This document shows positions 1-7,239 of a stretch of DNA of 43,109 nucleotides, in pieces. Source of the DNA: an uncultured Xylophilus sp. (GTDB lineage Bacteria > Pseudomonadota > Gammaproteobacteria > Burkholderiales > Burkholderiaceae_C); the NCBI GenBank assembly GCA_913776965.1, contig CAJYQL010000006.1, forward strand, positions 1-43,109, written 5' to 3'. The translations under genes and the position numbers were made by a program. The notes under the pieces are model-generated. The model searched no databases. It saw only the letters and a list, made by a program, of their open reading frames with translations, and was not told the DNA's origin. Numbering within the stretch: position 1 is the first letter of the stretch; each line of letters starts with the position of its first letter.

Positions 1-1437
1 ATCACGCTGGAGAACGTCAAGCAGATCCTGCAGTGGGGCCCGCTGATCGCCAAGCGCTGCAAGGCGACCGGCCGGGTGGTGCGCCTGGACGGCACCGTGG
101 CCGCCGTCGGCGAGCGCGTGCCGGTCGCCCAGCAGCACCTGGTGCCGGACCCGCGGCACGCCGGCCGCTCCTGGCGGCGCTTCGTCGCCGCGCTGCAGGC
201 GCTCGGCTACGCCGTCGACTGGCGCGTGCTGTGTGCGGCCGACTACGGCGCGCCGACCACCCGGCAACGGCTGTTCATGGTCGCCCGGTGCGACGACGCG
301 CCGATCGTCTGGCCCGAGCCGACCCACCATGCGAAGCCGGCGAAGGGTCAGCAGCGCTGGCGGTCGGCGGCCGAGTGCATCGACTGGAGCATCGAGGGCC
401 GCAGCATCTTCGAGCGCGAGAAGCCCCTGGCCGATGCCACCCTGCGGCGGATCGCGCACGGCATGAAGCGCTACGTACTCGACAACGCCGACCCGTTCAT
501 CGTGCCGGTGACGCACAGCGGCGGCGTGCGAGTGCGCGACATCCGCGAACCGCTCCGCACGGTCACCACCGCACAGCGCGGCGAGTTCATGATGGCCGCG
601 CCGGTCATGGTGCAGGCCGGCCACGGCCAGGGCACGCCCGAGGCGCCGCGCTGGAGCCACGGCGCGAAGGACATCCGCCAGCCGGTCGGCACGGTGACGG
701 CCAGCGGCGGAGGCCAGGCGGTGGCAGTCGGCTCGCTGGTGCAGATGGGCTATGGCGAGCGGCCCGGCCAGGCACCCCGCGCGCTCGATGTCGGCCAGCC
801 GCTCGGCACTGTTGTCGGCGCCGGCAAGTTCGCCGCCGTCACGGCATTCGTGGAACAGGCGAACGGCGGATTTAACGCGACGCCGGCGCGCGATGCGCGC
901 GAACCGCTGTCCACCTCGACTGCCAGCGGCTCCCAGCAACGACTGGTGACGGCCCACCTGGCGACGCTGCGGCGGAACTGCATCGGGCGCGGCCTGGATG
1001 AGCCTGTGCCCACCTCGACGGCCGGTGCAGAGCACCACGCCCTGGTGGAATACCACCTGTCGCCGGACCATGAAGCGAGCGCGCTACGCTGCGCTGCCTT
1101 CCTGATCCGCTACTACGGCCAGGGCGGGCAGATCGGCGACCTGTCGGAGCCGATGGCGACCAGCACGACGAAGGACCGCCTCGCGCTGGTCACGGTGTGG
1201 CTGCAAGGCTCGCCCTACGTGGTGGTGGACATCTGCCTGCGCATGCTGACGCCGCGCGAGCTGTACAACGCCAACGGGTTCCCGGCCTCCTACATCATCG
1301 ACCGCGGCCACGACGGGCGAGTTTTCAGCAAGTCCACCCAGGTGCGCATGTGCGGCAACGCGGTACCGCCCCCTCTCGGCCGGGCGGTCATCGCGGCGAA
1401 CTGGAACAGCCGGCCGGCACTGCGGGAGGCTGCATGA
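1..1437 (+). CDS. C5 cytosine DNA methyltransferase, phage type (N-terminus outside window)
   Basis: The frame is open from the first base, so the start and the early motifs (including the catalytic PCQ loop) lie upstream of the window. The visible 478 residues begin at the ENV motif (residues 4-6). They continue with the TTRQRLFMVA motif (about 86-95), LTPREL (about 415-421) and GNAVPP (about 452-457), which are conserved late motifs of C5 methyltransferases. The enzyme would transfer a methyl group from S-adenosylmethionine to cytosine C5 in duplex DNA. Between the two motif groups, where the target recognition region normally sits, are six degenerate copies of an EP-x-x-T-x-T unit. The stop overlaps the start of the next gene as ATGA, suggesting coupled translation. 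The context (helix-turn-helix protein, integrase, tRNA) says this is a mobile-element methylase, probably protecting the element or regulating it. The target sequence cannot be read from the protein. Confidence 0.9.
   Translation: MTLENVKQILQWGPLIAKRCKATGRVVRLDGTVAAVGERVPVAQQHLVPDPRHAGRSWRRFVAALQALGYAVDWRVLCAADYGAPTTRQRLFMVARCDDAPIVWPEPTHHAKPAKGQQRWRSAAECIDWSIEGRSIFEREKPLADATLRRIAHGMKRYVLDNADPFIVPVTHSGGVRVRDIREPLRTVTTAQRGEFMMAAPVMVQAGHGQGTPEAPRWSHGAKDIRQPVGTVTASGGGQAVAVGSLVQMGYGERPGQAPRALDVGQPLGTVVGAGKFAAVTAFVEQANGGFNATPARDAREPLSTSTASGSQQRLVTAHLATLRRNCIGRGLDEPVPTSTAGAEHHALVEYHLSPDHEASALRCAAFLIRYYGQGGQIGDLSEPMATSTTKDRLALVTVWLQGSPYVVVDICLRMLTPRELYNANGFPASYIIDRGHDGRVFSKSTQVRMCGNAVPPPLGRAVIAANWNSRPALREAA
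538..1209 (+). repeat. Six degenerate protein-level repeats in the methyltransferase
   Basis: Translated copies start at 538 (DIREPLRTVTT), 670 (DIRQPVGTVTA), 787 (DVGQPLGTVVG), 892 (DAREPLSTSTA), 991 (GLDEPVPTSTA) and 1138 (DLSEPMATSTT). The spacings are 44, 39, 35, 33 and 49 codons. Each copy is followed by a short hydrophobic stretch containing V or L pairs. The DNA of the copies is diverged, so this is an old internal duplication or a selected structural repeat rather than a recent one. All copies are in one frame with no break. Confidence 0.75.
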
Positions 1438-1670
1438 CAGAAGCAAAAAAGACCATCGAACCAACCACGCCCGACGTGGTGATCCACCGGCAGGAGCTGT
1501 GCAAGGCGCTGGGCGTCGTCAGCGACACACTGCGCCGCTGGATGGCCGCCGGCAAACTGCCGGAACCCGATATCCGCATGAGCCAGAAGACGGTCGGCTG
1601 GCGGCTTTCAACCCTTCGCGCGGCCGGCATCAACATCGTCGAGCCAGTCCGCCCAGGCTTGCAGCATTGA
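1434..1670 (+). CDS. Small helix-turn-helix DNA-binding protein (AlpA/excisionase-like)
   Basis: This 78-residue protein starts at an ATG that overlaps the methyltransferase stop (ATGA). Its centre reads as a winged or MerR-like helix-turn-helix: LCKALGVVSDTLRRWMAAG at about residues 22-40, then a KLPEPDIRMSQKTVGWR segment. That arrangement is typical of AlpA-type regulators and excisionases of prophages, which bind short DNA sites and can control integrase expression or excision. The last 63 bases overlap the end of the convergent integrase gene on the other strand, so the C-terminal residues (AGINIVEPVRPGLQH) are antisense to the integrase tail and may not be conserved. No separate Shine-Dalgarno sequence is needed if translation is coupled. 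The fold class is fairly clear; the role as an excisionase is inferred from position. Confidence 0.7.
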   Translation: MTEAKKTIEPTTPDVVIHRQELCKALGVVSDTLRRWMAAGKLPEPDIRMSQKTVGWRLSTLRAAGINIVEPVRPGLQH

Positions 1671-2765
1671 TCGGCGCTCGGGCAGGTACGCGGCGCGGTT
1701 GTAGGCCGCCCGCGTCTTGTCGTCCGGCGCATGGGCGAGCTGCCGCTCGATCGCGTCGGGGTTGTAACCGCGCTCGTTCGCCCAGGTCGAGCCAACAGAG
1801 CGCCATCCGTGGCCCGTCATGCGGCCTTTGAATCCCATCCGGTGCAGCAGATAGAGCACCGCGTTTTCCGACATCGGGCGGTCGTTCCGGTGGTCCGCCG
1901 GAAACACGTAGTCGCTGCGCGATCGCGCCCTCATCTTCTCTAGCACGGCGAGCGCCTGGCGCGATAGCGGCACGAGGTGGTCGCGGCGCCGCTTCATCTT
2001 CCCTTCCGGGATTCGCCACAAGTCCCCCTCGATCTCGCTCCAGACCATATTGCGCAGCTCGACGGTGCGCACCCAGGTCAGAGCCAGGAGCCGGCAGGCC
2101 AAGACTGACTGCAGGTCGGGCGACTCCAGCCCGATCCGCTGCATGAACTCGGGCACCTCGGACAGCTCGAGGGCCGCGTGGCTCTCGACCTTCGCGCGAC
2201 CGAACGCCTTTTCGGTGCGGATCGTCTGCGCGGGGTTGTCGGCGCGGTGGCCCTGCTCGACCGCCCAATCGAATACCTGCGACGCCCACACGCGCGCCCG
2301 CCGAACGTAGACATGCAGGCCGGCCGCGTCCATGCGATTCAGCGGGCGCAGTAGGTCATCGCGCGTGATCGTGTCGATGGGCATGCCGCCCAGGTCGGGC
2401 TCGATGTGCATGGCGAGTCCGCGCACCGCGTTAAGTCGGTAGCCGGCGCTGATGTCCTTCCGGCCCTCCCAATACGCCGACGCGCATTCCTGAAACGTGG
2501 GCACCTTGCGCGCCACCTTGGGCCGCGGGTCGATGCCGTCGAGCAACTTTCGCCGCAGCTCGTCGCGCTTCTGCCGCGCCTCGGCAAGGGTGAGCAGCGG
2601 GTACGGGCCGAAGGTGGCCGTCTGCGGCTTTCCGTCAAGCCGGTAGGCCATGCGCCAGGTTTTCGTGGTGGCCGTGACGTGCAGGAATAGGCCGTGGCCG
2701 TCGAAAGACTTGCCTGGTTGGGCTTTGCGGCAAGCCGCGTCGGTAAGGGTGTTTGTTGTAGGCAT
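1608..2765 (-). CDS. P4-type tyrosine integrase
   Basis: This is a 385-residue site-specific recombinase. The N-terminus (about 1-85) matches the arm-binding DUF4102 domain, with GLFLHV and a TFGPYPLLTLAEAR segment. A core-binding SAM-like domain occupies about 90-190, and the catalytic domain follows. The active-site set is visible: R233 in WVRTVELR, a lysine in GKMKRRR (256-258), H319 and R322 in HGWR, H345 in LAHAPDDK, and the nucleophile Y355 (Y360 is a less likely alternative). The length is normal for the family. Members integrate elements at the 3' ends of tRNA genes. Here the gene starts about 175 bp from tRNA-Ser and points away from it, the usual layout at an element's end. The 3' end overlaps the helix-turn-helix gene by 63 bp on the opposite strand. 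The gene looks intact. Confidence 0.95.
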   Translation of the reverse strand: MPTTNTLTDAACRKAQPGKSFDGHGLFLHVTATTKTWRMAYRLDGKPQTATFGPYPLLTLAEARQKRDELRRKLLDGIDPRPKVARKVPTFQECASAYWEGRKDISAGYRLNAVRGLAMHIEPDLGGMPIDTITRDDLLRPLNRMDAAGLHVYVRRARVWASQVFDWAVEQGHRADNPAQTIRTEKAFGRAKVESHAALELSEVPEFMQRIGLESPDLQSVLACRLLALTWVRTVELRNMVWSEIEGDLWRIPEGKMKRRRDHLVPLSRQALAVLEKMRARSRSDYVFPADHRNDRPMSENAVLYLLHRMGFKGRMTGHGWRSVGSTWANERGYNPDAIERQLAHAPDDKTRAAYNRAAYLPERRSMLQAWADWLDDVDAGRAKG

Positions 2766-2850
2766 AGGCGGTAGGTTTGCAGCCCTTGCCTACATCGGCA
2801 CCTACACGACAGCCACGGGAAATGGTGGCGAAATGTCGGAAACGGTGGTG
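2757..2850. promoter_or_regulatory. Candidate integrase arm sites and promoter region
   Basis: The region between the integrase start and the tRNA carries short repeats. TGTAGG at 2757-2762 is inverted relative to CCTACA at 2789-2794 and 2801-2806. GGAAATGGTGGCG at 2818 recurs as GGAAACGGTGGTG at 2838, a 20-bp pitch or about two helical turns. Clusters like this are typical of arm-type integrase or excisionase binding sites, and integrase promoters usually lie among them. The assignment is by position and repetition only. Confidence 0.4.
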
Positions 2851-2902
2851 GAACGTCGATCCGGCACGCTGCTAACCCGTTGATTTTGCAACGCCCATAC
2901 GC

Positions 2903-2929
2903 AAAAAAGCCCCGAATGTCGGGGCTTTT
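2903..2929 (-). terminator. Intrinsic terminator of tRNA-Ser
   Basis: An 11-bp stem (AAAAGCCCCGA at 2905-2915 with TCGGGGCTTTT at 2919-2929) closes a three-base loop. Read on the minus strand it ends in a run of six T. It lies directly downstream of the tRNA-Ser 3' end, so it fits termination of the tRNA, or of a lysC to tRNA transcript. On the plus strand it ends in four T and may also work there. Confidence 0.85.
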
Positions 2930-2940
2930 CTGGGTACTAC

Positions 2941-2965
2941 TGGCGGAAACGGAGGGATTCGAACC
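2941..2965. other. Inferred attachment site (att) at the tRNA-Ser 3' end
   Basis: P4-type integrases recombine at tRNA 3' ends, commonly through a short core covering the T loop and the acceptor 3' strand, so that the tRNA is rebuilt after insertion. The integrase gene lies immediately to the left and the housekeeping operon to the right, which places the element boundary here. The matching copy of the core must lie left of position 1 and cannot be seen, so the exact limits are unknown. Confidence 0.45.
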
Positions 2966-3033
2966 CTCGATGAGGCTCTACACCCCATACTCCCTTAGCA
3001 GGGGAGCACCTTCGGCCACTCGGTCACGTTTCC
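2941..3033 (-). tRNA. tRNA-Ser (anticodon GCU)
   Basis: Read on the minus strand, the gene begins GGAAACG, which pairs with CGTTTCC near the 3' end, followed by discriminator G and an encoded CCA. The anticodon stem CTCCC/GGGAG encloses the loop CTGCTAA, giving anticodon GCT. A long variable arm follows, as expected for serine tRNAs, and the T arm contains GTTCGAATC. The length is 93 nt including CCA. The gene lies 35 nt downstream of lysC on the same strand. The adjacent P4-type integrase suggests its 3' end is the attachment site. Confidence 0.97.
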
Positions 3034-3068
3034 AGCAGCTGGCAATTATGCCATCAAGAATGGCCGGT

Positions 3069-4337
3069 TCAGAGCTTCGGCTGGTCCAAATCGAACGCGC
3101 GGTGCAGCGCGCGCACGGCCAGCTCCATGTACTTCTCGTCGATCACCACCGAGGTCTTGATCTCGGAAGTGGAGATCATCTGGATGTTGATCCCCTCCTC
3201 GCTCAGCACGCGGAACATCTTGCTCGCGACCCCGACGTGGCTGCGCATGCCGATGCCGACGATGCTGACCTTGCAGATCTTCGCGTCGCCAACCACTTCC
3301 GACGCGCCCAGGCTCGGCAGGACCTTGTCCTTGAGCAGGTCGATCGTCTTCGCATAGTCGTTGCGATGCACCGTGAAGCTGAAGTCGGTCGCGCCGTCCT
3401 TGCTCAGGTTCTGGATGATGACGTCCACCTCGATGTTGGCGTCGGCCACCGCACCCAGGATCTGGTAGGCGATGCCGGGCTTGTCGGGCACGCCCAGGAC
3501 GGAAATCTTCGCTTCGTCGCGGTTGAACGCGATGCCGGATACGACGGCTTGTTCCATGTGTTCGTCTTCCTCGAAAGTGATCAGGGTGCCGGACGCGGCT
3601 TCCTCGGCGATGTCGATGTCCCAGGGCGTGAAGCTCGACAGCACCCGCAGCGGGACCTTGTACTTGCCGGCGAATTCCACCGACCGGATCTGCAGCACCT
3701 TGGAGCCGAGCGAGGCCATTTCGAGCATTTCCTCGAAGCTGACCTTGTCGAGCCGGCGCGCCTCGGGCACGACGCGCGGGTCGGTTGTGTATACGCCGTC
3801 CACGTCGGTGTAGATCAGGCACTCGGCCGCCTTCATGGCGGCCGCCACGGCGACTGCCGAGGTGTCGCTGCCGCCCCGGCCGAGCGTGGTGATGTGGCCG
3901 TGCTCGTCGATGCCCTGGAAGCCGGTGACGATCACCACCTTGCCGGCTTCCAAGTCCTTGCGGACCCGCAGGTCGTCGATCGATTCGATGCGTGCCTTGG
4001 TGTAGGCGCTGTTGGTGCGGATCGGCACCTGCCAGCCGGCGTAGCTCACCGACTCCAGGCCTTCGGTCTGCAGCGCGATCGCGAGCAGTGCCGACGAGGC
4101 CTGCTCGCCGGTGGAGGCGAGCATGTCGAGTTCGCGGCTGTACGCGTCGCCCGGCTTGGCCGGCGCGAGTTCCTTGGCGAGGCCGAGGAGCCGGTTGGTT
4201 TCGCCGCTCATGGCGCTCGGCACCACCACCATCTGGTGGCCGGCGCGCGCCCACTTGGCGACCCGCTTGGCGACGTTGCGGATGCGCTCGGTGGAGCCCA
4301 TCGACGTGCCGCCGTATTTGTGAACGATCAATGCCAT
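3069..4337 (-). CDS. lysC: Aspartate kinase
   Basis: This 422-residue enzyme phosphorylates L-aspartate, the first step towards lysine, threonine, methionine and diaminopimelate. The kinase domain (about 1-250) shows KYGGTSMG at 7-14, STGEQ at 75-79, GRGGSD at 153-158 and TDVDGV at 177-182. Two ACT domains (about 265-345 and 352-420) would bind lysine and/or threonine for feedback control. The start was placed at the ATG just before KYGGTS; the longer upstream frame is a shadow of tilS. The leader is pyrimidine-rich (CTTTTCCTTCCTTCC before the ATG) and shows no Shine-Dalgarno sequence. It is last in the cysS-accA-tilS-lysC block, with tilS ending 41 nt upstream. No lysine riboswitch fits in that gap, so control is likely allosteric. 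Confidence 0.97.
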   Translation of the reverse strand: MALIVHKYGGTSMGSTERIRNVAKRVAKWARAGHQMVVVPSAMSGETNRLLGLAKELAPAKPGDAYSRELDMLASTGEQASSALLAIALQTEGLESVSYAGWQVPIRTNSAYTKARIESIDDLRVRKDLEAGKVVIVTGFQGIDEHGHITTLGRGGSDTSAVAVAAAMKAAECLIYTDVDGVYTTDPRVVPEARRLDKVSFEEMLEMASLGSKVLQIRSVEFAGKYKVPLRVLSSFTPWDIDIAEEAASGTLITFEEDEHMEQAVVSGIAFNRDEAKISVLGVPDKPGIAYQILGAVADANIEVDVIIQNLSKDGATDFSFTVHRNDYAKTIDLLKDKVLPSLGASEVVGDAKICKVSIVGIGMRSHVGVASKMFRVLSEEGINIQMISTSEIKTSVVIDEKYMELAVRALHRAFDLDQPKL

Positions 4338-4378
4338 CGGAAGGAAGGAAAAGCAGGAGAGCGCAAGAAGCGCGCGCG

Positions 4379-5410
4379 TCAGGCGCGGGGCGCGACGGGA
4401 CCGTCGTTTTGGGGCGCCGGGTCTTCCTGTGCAGGAGGGGAAGCCAAAACCGCGGGATTGTACCAACCGAGCCGGTCGCCCTCGCGATGCACCATGCCCA
4501 CGCCGACCTTGATCGCGATGCGGTGGCCGCGGGTCGTGCAGGCGGCGATCTGGCGTTGCAATTCGGCGAGCTGAACCGTGTCGGGCGTGGTGCCGTGCGC
4601 CTCCCGCAGCCAGCGGCGCACGACCATCGCCTGTCGGGGAGCGGAGAGCCGCTGCAGCGCCTGAAGAATCGGAGGCGAGCCGACATGGGCCAGATCGGCC
4701 GCGGCCACCTCGTCGAGCACGGCCTGCGCCTCCGCCGCATGGCGCGCACTGCGGGCGAACGTGGCGCGGAACTGCGGCAGCGCGGCGGCGAGCGCCGGCA
4801 GCACCTGCGCGCGGATGCGGTTGCGGGTGAAACGGGTGTCGACGTTGCTCGGATCCTCGATCCAGTGCAGGCCCCGCGCCTCTGCCCATGCACGCACCCG
4901 ATTGCCCGGCACGTCGATCAGCGGCCGGTGGTAGTCGATGCCGTCGCGCTGCCAGTGGCGCCGCATGCCCGCCAGTCCGGCGATGCCGCCGCCCCGCGAC
5001 AGGGCCAGCAGCACCGTTTCGACCTGGTCGTCGGCATGCTGGGCCAACGCTATGCTTTTAATAGCTGGATGCGCAGGCTGCTCTTGCGCAAACCGGTCAA
5101 AAGCATCATAACGCGCCCGCCGCGCCGCATCTTCCGGGCTGGCGCCCGGCTGGGCCCGGGCATCGACATGCAACACCTGCAGCGGCACACCGAGCATCGC
5201 GCAGGTCTGCTCGCATCGCGCCACGAACCGGTCGGCGGCCGCCTGCAGGCCGTGGTGCACATGCACCGCCTGCACCTGCCCGGGCCAGCGGGCAGCGCAG
5301 GCCGCGAGCAGCGCGGTCGAGTCCGCACCGCCGCTGAAGGCCACGGCCAGCGGCAACGCGGGCGAAAAGGCCGCGATCGCCCGGTCGACGGGGTCTACGG
5401 GATGGGGCAT
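4379..5410 (-). CDS. tilS: tRNA(Ile)-lysidine synthetase
   Basis: TilS is a cytoplasmic ATP-dependent enzyme that attaches lysine to C34 of tRNA-Ile(CAU) so that it reads AUA codons. The PP-loop SGGADST lies at residues 26-32, with VHHGL at about 51-55 and LAQHADDQ at 122-129. A substrate-binding domain follows, and the protein ends at 343 residues. It appears to lack the full C-terminal domain of the longer enterobacterial enzyme; short forms are common in this group. The start is the ATG before PHPVDPVD; the upstream in-frame ATG at 5461 would add 17 unlikely basic residues. Residues about 103-121, just before the LAQHADDQ motif, are encoded by a copy of the dispersed repeat (5049-5104), which keeps the frame open. 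The gene lies 85 nt downstream of accA. Confidence 0.93.
   Translation of the reverse strand: MPHPVDPVDRAIAAFSPALPLAVAFSGGADSTALLAACAARWPGQVQAVHVHHGLQAAADRFVARCEQTCAMLGVPLQVLHVDARAQPGASPEDAARRARYDAFDRFAQEQPAHPAIKSIALAQHADDQVETVLLALSRGGGIAGLAGMRRHWQRDGIDYHRPLIDVPGNRVRAWAEARGLHWIEDPSNVDTRFTRNRIRAQVLPALAAALPQFRATFARSARHAAEAQAVLDEVAAADLAHVGSPPILQALQRLSAPRQAMVVRRWLREAHGTTPDTVQLAELQRQIAACTTRGHRIAIKVGVGMVHREGDRLGWYNPAVLASPPAQEDPAPQNDGPVAPRA
5049..5104 (+). repeat. Dispersed ~55-bp repeat, copy A (inside tilS)
   Basis: The copy runs from GCTAT through ATAGC, then TGCGCA, a second TTGCGCAAACCGG box, and ends in AAAAGC. It shares the order GCTAT-N7-ATAGC-N4-TGCGCA-N8-TGCGC-AAA with copy B, and the core boxes with copies C and D. 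It lies wholly inside tilS, antisense to the gene, and encodes about 19 residues without breaking the frame. Confidence 0.7.
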
Positions 5411-5441
5411 CGGTGTGGATGGCAAGGTCCTGGAACGACAA

Positions 5442-5468
5442 CGCCCGCGGGCCCGGAGCACGCGGGCG
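5442..5468. other. GC-rich hairpin between accA and tilS
   Basis: CGCCCGCG (5442-5449) and CGCGGGCG (5461-5468) form a perfect 8-bp stem around an 11-base loop. It sits in the 85-nt gap between the accA stop and the tilS start. There is no clear T run on the minus strand, so it may be a processing or partial attenuation site rather than a full terminator. Confidence 0.4.
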
Positions 5469-5495
5469 CGAAGAACCGGCCGGGGTCGCAGCGCC

Positions 5496-6476
5496 TTACT
5501 TGCTGCTTTCGGCCTTCACGTCGTTGAACCGGCCATAGCTCTGCAGACGCGCATAGCGACGGTCCAGCAGTTCGGCGGTCTTCAGGTCCGACACCTGGCG
5601 GAACGCCTCGCCGAGCCCGCGTTTCAGGAACGCGGCCATCTGCTTGTGGTCCCGGTGGGCGCCGCCGACCGGCTCGCTGACGATCTTGTCGACCAGGCCG
5701 AGCGCCTTCAGGCGATGCGCGGTGATGCCCAGCGCGTCGGCCGCATCCTGCGCCTTCTCGCTGGTCTTCCAGAGGATCGACGCGCAACCCTCGGGGCTGA
5801 TCACCGAATACACCGAGTACTGCAGCATCAGCACCTGGTCGGCCACCGAGATCGCCAGCGCGCCGCCGGAGCCGCCTTCGCCGATGATGGTGGTGATGAT
5901 CGGCACCTCCAGCTGCGCCATCTCGAAGATGTTGCGACCGATCGCCTCGGACTGGCCGCGCTCCTCGGCATCGATGCCGGGATAGGCGCCGGGCGTGTCG
6001 ACGAAGGTGAAGACCGGCAGGCCGAACTTCTCGGCGGTCTTCATCAGGCGCAACGCCTTGCGGTAGCCCTCGGGCTTGCTCATGCCGAAGTTGCGCAGGC
6101 CGCGTTCCTTGGTGTCGCGCCCCTTCTGCTGGCCGATCACCATGCAGGCGTGGCCGTTGAAACGGGCCAGGCCACCGACGATCGACAGGTCGTCTGCGAA
6201 GTGGCGGTCGCCGTGCATCTCGATGAAGTCGGTGAAGATTTCCTTCACGTAGTCGAGCGTGTAGGGCCGCTCCGGATGCCGGGCGATCTTGGTGATCTGC
6301 CAGGGCGTCAGGTCGCTGTAGATGTCTTTGGTGAGCTGCTGGCTCTTCTTGCCGAGCTGGCCGATCTCTTCGGAGATATCGACCGCCGATTCGGTCTGGA
6401 CGTAGCGCAGCTCTTCGATCTTGCTCTCGAGTTCGGCGATGGGCTGCTCGAAGTCGAGGAATGTTTTCTTGGCCAA
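5496..6476 (-). CDS. accA: Acetyl-CoA carboxylase carboxyltransferase subunit alpha
   Basis: AccA pairs with AccD to move the carboxyl group from biotin-BCCP to acetyl-CoA, giving malonyl-CoA for fatty acid synthesis in the cytoplasm. The 326 residues are colinear with the family: an N-terminal helix segment ([15 protein letters not shown]), [20 protein letters not shown] (about 102-121), [10 protein letters not shown] (158-167) and [10 protein letters not shown] (199-208). The start chosen is TTG at 6476. An AGGAG lies seven bases upstream of it, and the usual family start ([10 protein letters not shown]) aligns there; the next ATG further upstream would add 50 residues unlike AccA. The DNA glycosylase gene ends 55 nt upstream on the same strand, so co-transcription is likely. 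Confidence 0.97.
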   Translation of the reverse strand: MAKKTFLDFEQPIAELESKIEELRYVQTESAVDISEEIGQLGKKSQQLTKDIYSDLTPWQITKIARHPERPYTLDYVKEIFTDFIEMHGDRHFADDLSIVGGLARFNGHACMVIGQQKGRDTKERGLRNFGMSKPEGYRKALRLMKTAEKFGLPVFTFVDTPGAYPGIDAEERGQSEAIGRNIFEMAQLEVPIITTIIGEGGSGGALAISVADQVLMLQYSVYSVISPEGCASILWKTSEKAQDAADALGITAHRLKALGLVDKIVSEPVGGAHRDHKQMAAFLKRGLGEAFRQVSDLKTAELLDRRYARLQSYGRFNDVKAESSK

Positions 6477-6531
6477 AGCCTTGCTCCTAGGAAAGGGCGC
6501 GCATCCGGGAACCGGTGCGGCAGCGGTCGCG

Positions 6532-7239
6532 TCAGTAGGCGACGGGCAGCGGGTCGAGCGACCGCCAAATATACCAAGTCGCCACGCTGCGGTAGGGCGT
6601 CCAGGCGGCCGCGACCTCCCGTGCATCGCTGCGGCTGACCGGATCGCCCGAGAAATAGTTTCGGCTGATGCCGGCGATCAATCCGGCGTCGTCCAGCGGC
6701 AGGACGTCCGGCCGCATCAGGTGGAAGATGAGGAACATCTCGGCCGTCCAGCGGCCGATGCCGCGGATCGCGACCAGCTCCGCGATGATCGCCTCGTCGT
6801 CCATCGACTCCCAGGACTTCACATGCACCGCACCGTTGTCGAAGTGCAGCGCCAGGTCCACGATGTATTCGACCTTGCGGGCCGACAGGCCGGCCGCGCG
6901 CATGTCGTCGACCTTCAGCTTGAGCACGTTGGCCGCGGTCATGCGCCGCGGCAGTTTCGCGAAGCGCTCCCAGACCGCCTGCGCCGCCTTGACCGAGATC
7001 TGCTGGCCGACGATGCTGCGCGCCAGGGTGGTGAACGCATCGCCGCGCGACTCCAGGCAGATGTCGCCGAACTGCGGGATCAGCCGCTTCATCACCCGAT
7101 CGCGGGCGACGAGGTGATCGCAGGCTTCGGCCCAGTACGCAGGGCGCTTCAGCACCGGCGCAGCGGGCGCTTTCTTCTTCGCAGGCGCTTCCACCGTCGG
7201 CTCCTCCTCCAGGGCAGGCATGGTTCCGCTGAAATCCAT
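6532..7239 (-). CDS. DNA-3-methyladenine glycosylase (AlkA-like, HhH-GPD)
   Basis: This is a base-excision repair enzyme of the HhH-GPD superfamily that removes alkylated purines. The helix-hairpin-helix reads [15 protein letters not shown] at about 155-169. The catalytic aspartate is D183 or D184 in LPLDDAGL, and [12 protein letters not shown] (about 75-86) matches the family's conserved helix. The N-terminal 35 residues are charged and rich in Glu, Ala and Lys, probably disordered. The start is set at 7239, where TGATG joins the cysS stop to this ATG; a start at 7257 would overlap cysS by 19 bp. Coupled translation with cysS is likely. The family is clear; substrate range is not visible. 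Confidence 0.9.
   Translation of the reverse strand: MDFSGTMPALEEEPTVEAPAKKKAPAAPVLKRPAYWAEACDHLVARDRVMKRLIPQFGDICLESRGDAFTTLARSIVGQQISVKAAQAVWERFAKLPRRMTAANVLKLKVDDMRAAGLSARKVEYIVDLALHFDNGAVHVKSWESMDDEAIIAELVAIRGIGRWTAEMFLIFHLMRPDVLPLDDAGLIAGISRNYFSGDPVSRSDAREVAAAWTPYRSVATWYIWRSLDPLPVAY

Noticed and set aside
1-1437. Complete restriction-modification system
   Set aside because: Only the methyltransferase is present in the window. The genes beside it are a helix-turn-helix protein and an integrase, so a phage orphan methylase is more likely; an endonuclease upstream cannot be excluded.
4338-4378. Lysine riboswitch upstream of lysC
   Set aside because: The gap after tilS is only 41 nt, far too short for that riboswitch, and no such fold is visible.
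2880-4574. Long plus-strand open frame of 564 codons opposite the tRNA and lysC
   Set aside because: It is antisense to a tRNA and a clear lysC gene, and its translation is low-complexity and His/Asp/Arg-rich without family motifs. High GC makes such shadow frames common here.
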